This document shows, one piece after another, positions 15,244-16,218 of a stretch of 16,218 nucleotides of DNA. The stretch is from JAGWRA01 sp035534615 (GTDB taxonomy: Bacteria > Acidobacteriota > Vicinamibacteria > Vicinamibacterales > CAVVIG01), in NCBI GenBank assembly GCA_035534615.1, contig DATLRO010000054.1, forward strand, positions 1-16,218, written 5' to 3'. A program made the translations under genes and the position numbers. The notes beneath the pieces are model-generated. The model was not told the DNA's origin. It did no database searches and saw only the letters and a program-made list of their open reading frames with translations. How positions within the stretch are numbered: the stretch's first letter is position 1; every line of letters begins with the position of its first letter.

Positions 15244-16218
15244 TCACTGCAGGAAGTACTGGTTGAAGTTGGAGCCGTGGATCGCCACGTGGCACCGCGT
15301 GCACTCGCCGCGCGTCTGGAAGCCCAGCCGGCTGTGCGGCGTGTTGGCGGCAAACGGCGTGACGTGACACTGCAGGCAGAGGAAGCGCCCTTCCCGCCGG
15401 ACCAGCAGCATCCGGTTCACGCTGCCGTGCGGGTTGTGACAGACCACGCATCCCTCGATCTGGACCGACGCGTGCTCGAAGACGAACGGGCCGCGCTTGG
15501 CGACGTGGCACTTCACGCAGGACTCGAATCCGGCCTGGCGCAGCGACGCCAGGTTCATCGTGCCGTGCGGCTGATGACAGTCGGTGCACTTCATCAGGCC
15601 CTCCGGCACCCGGTGGTGCGTGGGCAGCGCGAACTTCGCCTGGATGTCGGCGTGGCATGTGTAGCAGAGCTGCGGCTGCGGCTTCTTGAGGAGCCCGTCC
15701 TCCAGCCACACCGCTTCGATGTTGACCGCCGGCACGTCGAACATCCGCGCCTGCGCGCCGTGCAGGTGCACCGTCTCGATGCCGGCCGCCACGTCCGCCC
15801 CTTCGACCAGGTGCGCCGCGTGGCACGACTGACACGAGACCCCGTGCATGAAGTGTTCGGAGTGCTGGAAGTCCGCCTGGTGCTTGCTGCTCGTGTGGCA
15901 GGTCAGGCACCGCGCGGCATTTTCCTTGGCCGTGCCGTGGAAGGCGAAAATCAGCTTCGCGGCCGCCTCCGTCTTCGCGTCGTCGCCGCGCGCCGCTTCC
16001 TCGCCCAGGACGTGCGCCCGGCCCGGCCCGTGGCAGACCTCACAACCGGTGACGCCCCCCTTCATCTCGACCGCGAGCCGCGCGTGGGGCGTCTTCTCGA
16101 ACTCCGTGAACTCCGCCTTGTGACAGGTCGCGCAGCGCTCCGGGCCGACGTAATCGGCGGCGTTGCCCGCCGCCGGTCTCGTCCAGGACGCCGACGGCGG
16201 CGTCGCGTTGGCCGGGAG
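15244..16218 (-). CDS. Decaheme cytochrome c, DmsE/MtrA-like (5' end outside window)
   Basis: The visible 324 residues contain exactly ten CxxCH heme sites, at visible residues 29, 59, 104, 129, 185, 211, 234, 257, 281 and 306 (first Cys). The first is in YVGPERCATCH and the last few are evenly spaced every 22-25 residues, the pattern of DmsE/MtrA/PioA-type periplasmic decahemes that thread electrons through an MtrB-type pore. The frame runs off the window end, so the signal peptide and true start are not seen; ATG at 16065 is internal because two heme sites precede or follow it closely. The stop is 14 bases before the barrel gene, so the two are surely co-expressed. Terminal acceptor or donor is unknown. 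A surface MtrC-like cytochrome is not in this window. Confidence 0.92.
   Translation of the reverse strand, partial: LPANATPPSASWTRPAAGNAADYVGPERCATCHKAEFTEFEKTPHARLAVEMKGGVTGCEVCHGPGRAHVLGEEAARGDDAKTEAAAKLIFAFHGTAKENAARCLTCHTSSKHQADFQHSEHFMHGVSCQSCHAAHLVEGADVAAGIETVHLHGAQARMFDVPAVNIEAVWLEDGLLKKPQPQLCYTCHADIQAKFALPTHHRVPEGLMKCTDCHQPHGTMNLASLRQAGFESCVKCHVAKRGPFVFEHASVQIEGCVVCHNPHGSVNRMLLVRREGRFLCLQCHVTPFAANTPHSRLGFQTRGECTRCHVAIHGSNFNQYFLQ

Overview
The window is GC-rich (roughly two-thirds G+C by eye), densely packed and free of insertion sequences, CRISPR arrays and RNA genes that I can see. Gene content suggests Acidobacteriota, perhaps Vicinamibacteria: a VWA/glutamine-amidotransferase-like membrane protein next to a caspase-like protein, a NapC/NirT-type tetraheme cytochrome, a DmsE/MtrA-type decaheme cytochrome with an outer-membrane barrel, and type II citrate synthase. 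This taxonomic call is an inference from family content, not a marker-gene identification.

Left part (1-4634). A plus-strand run holds the 3' end of a coiled-coil protein, a 740-residue VWA/GATase-like membrane protein, and a secreted caspase-fold protein that starts inside the stop of the VWA gene. It converges on, and overlaps by 44 bp, a minus-strand rhomboid protease. A small zinc-ribbon membrane protein is divergent from the rhomboid.

Middle part (4635-9726). Plus strand: a small two-helix membrane protein, an isopropylmalate/homocitrate synthase-family enzyme without a regulatory domain, and a DUF1569/DinB-like protein. A REP-like pair of inverted palindromes lies in the convergent gap. 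Minus strand: a secreted M28/glutaminyl cyclase-like zinc enzyme, type II citrate synthase (gltA) and YacG.

Right part (9844-16218), all minus strand. Transcription order is decaheme cytochrome c (5' end outside the window), outer-membrane barrel, monoheme cytochrome c, tetraheme membrane cytochrome, small two-helix membrane protein, then pstB and phoU after a 322-bp gap. The cytochrome block reads as a complete electron path from the quinone pool (tetraheme) through the periplasm (monoheme) to a porin-cytochrome conduit in the outer membrane (decaheme plus barrel). This is the basic plan of extracellular electron transfer systems such as Mtr, Pio and DmsEF. It is the most interesting system here: the tetraheme protein has an unusual CX4CH fourth heme site and two N-terminal hydrophobic segments, the barrel has no cysteine, and an extra small membrane protein of unknown role is included.

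Two regulatory patterns recur. Three genes (rhomboid, zinc-ribbon, yacG) have a -10-like hexamer exactly six bases before the start codon and no Shine-Dalgarno, suggesting leaderless mRNAs. Several intergenic gaps in the minus-strand operons carry strong GC-rich hairpins without a U-tract.
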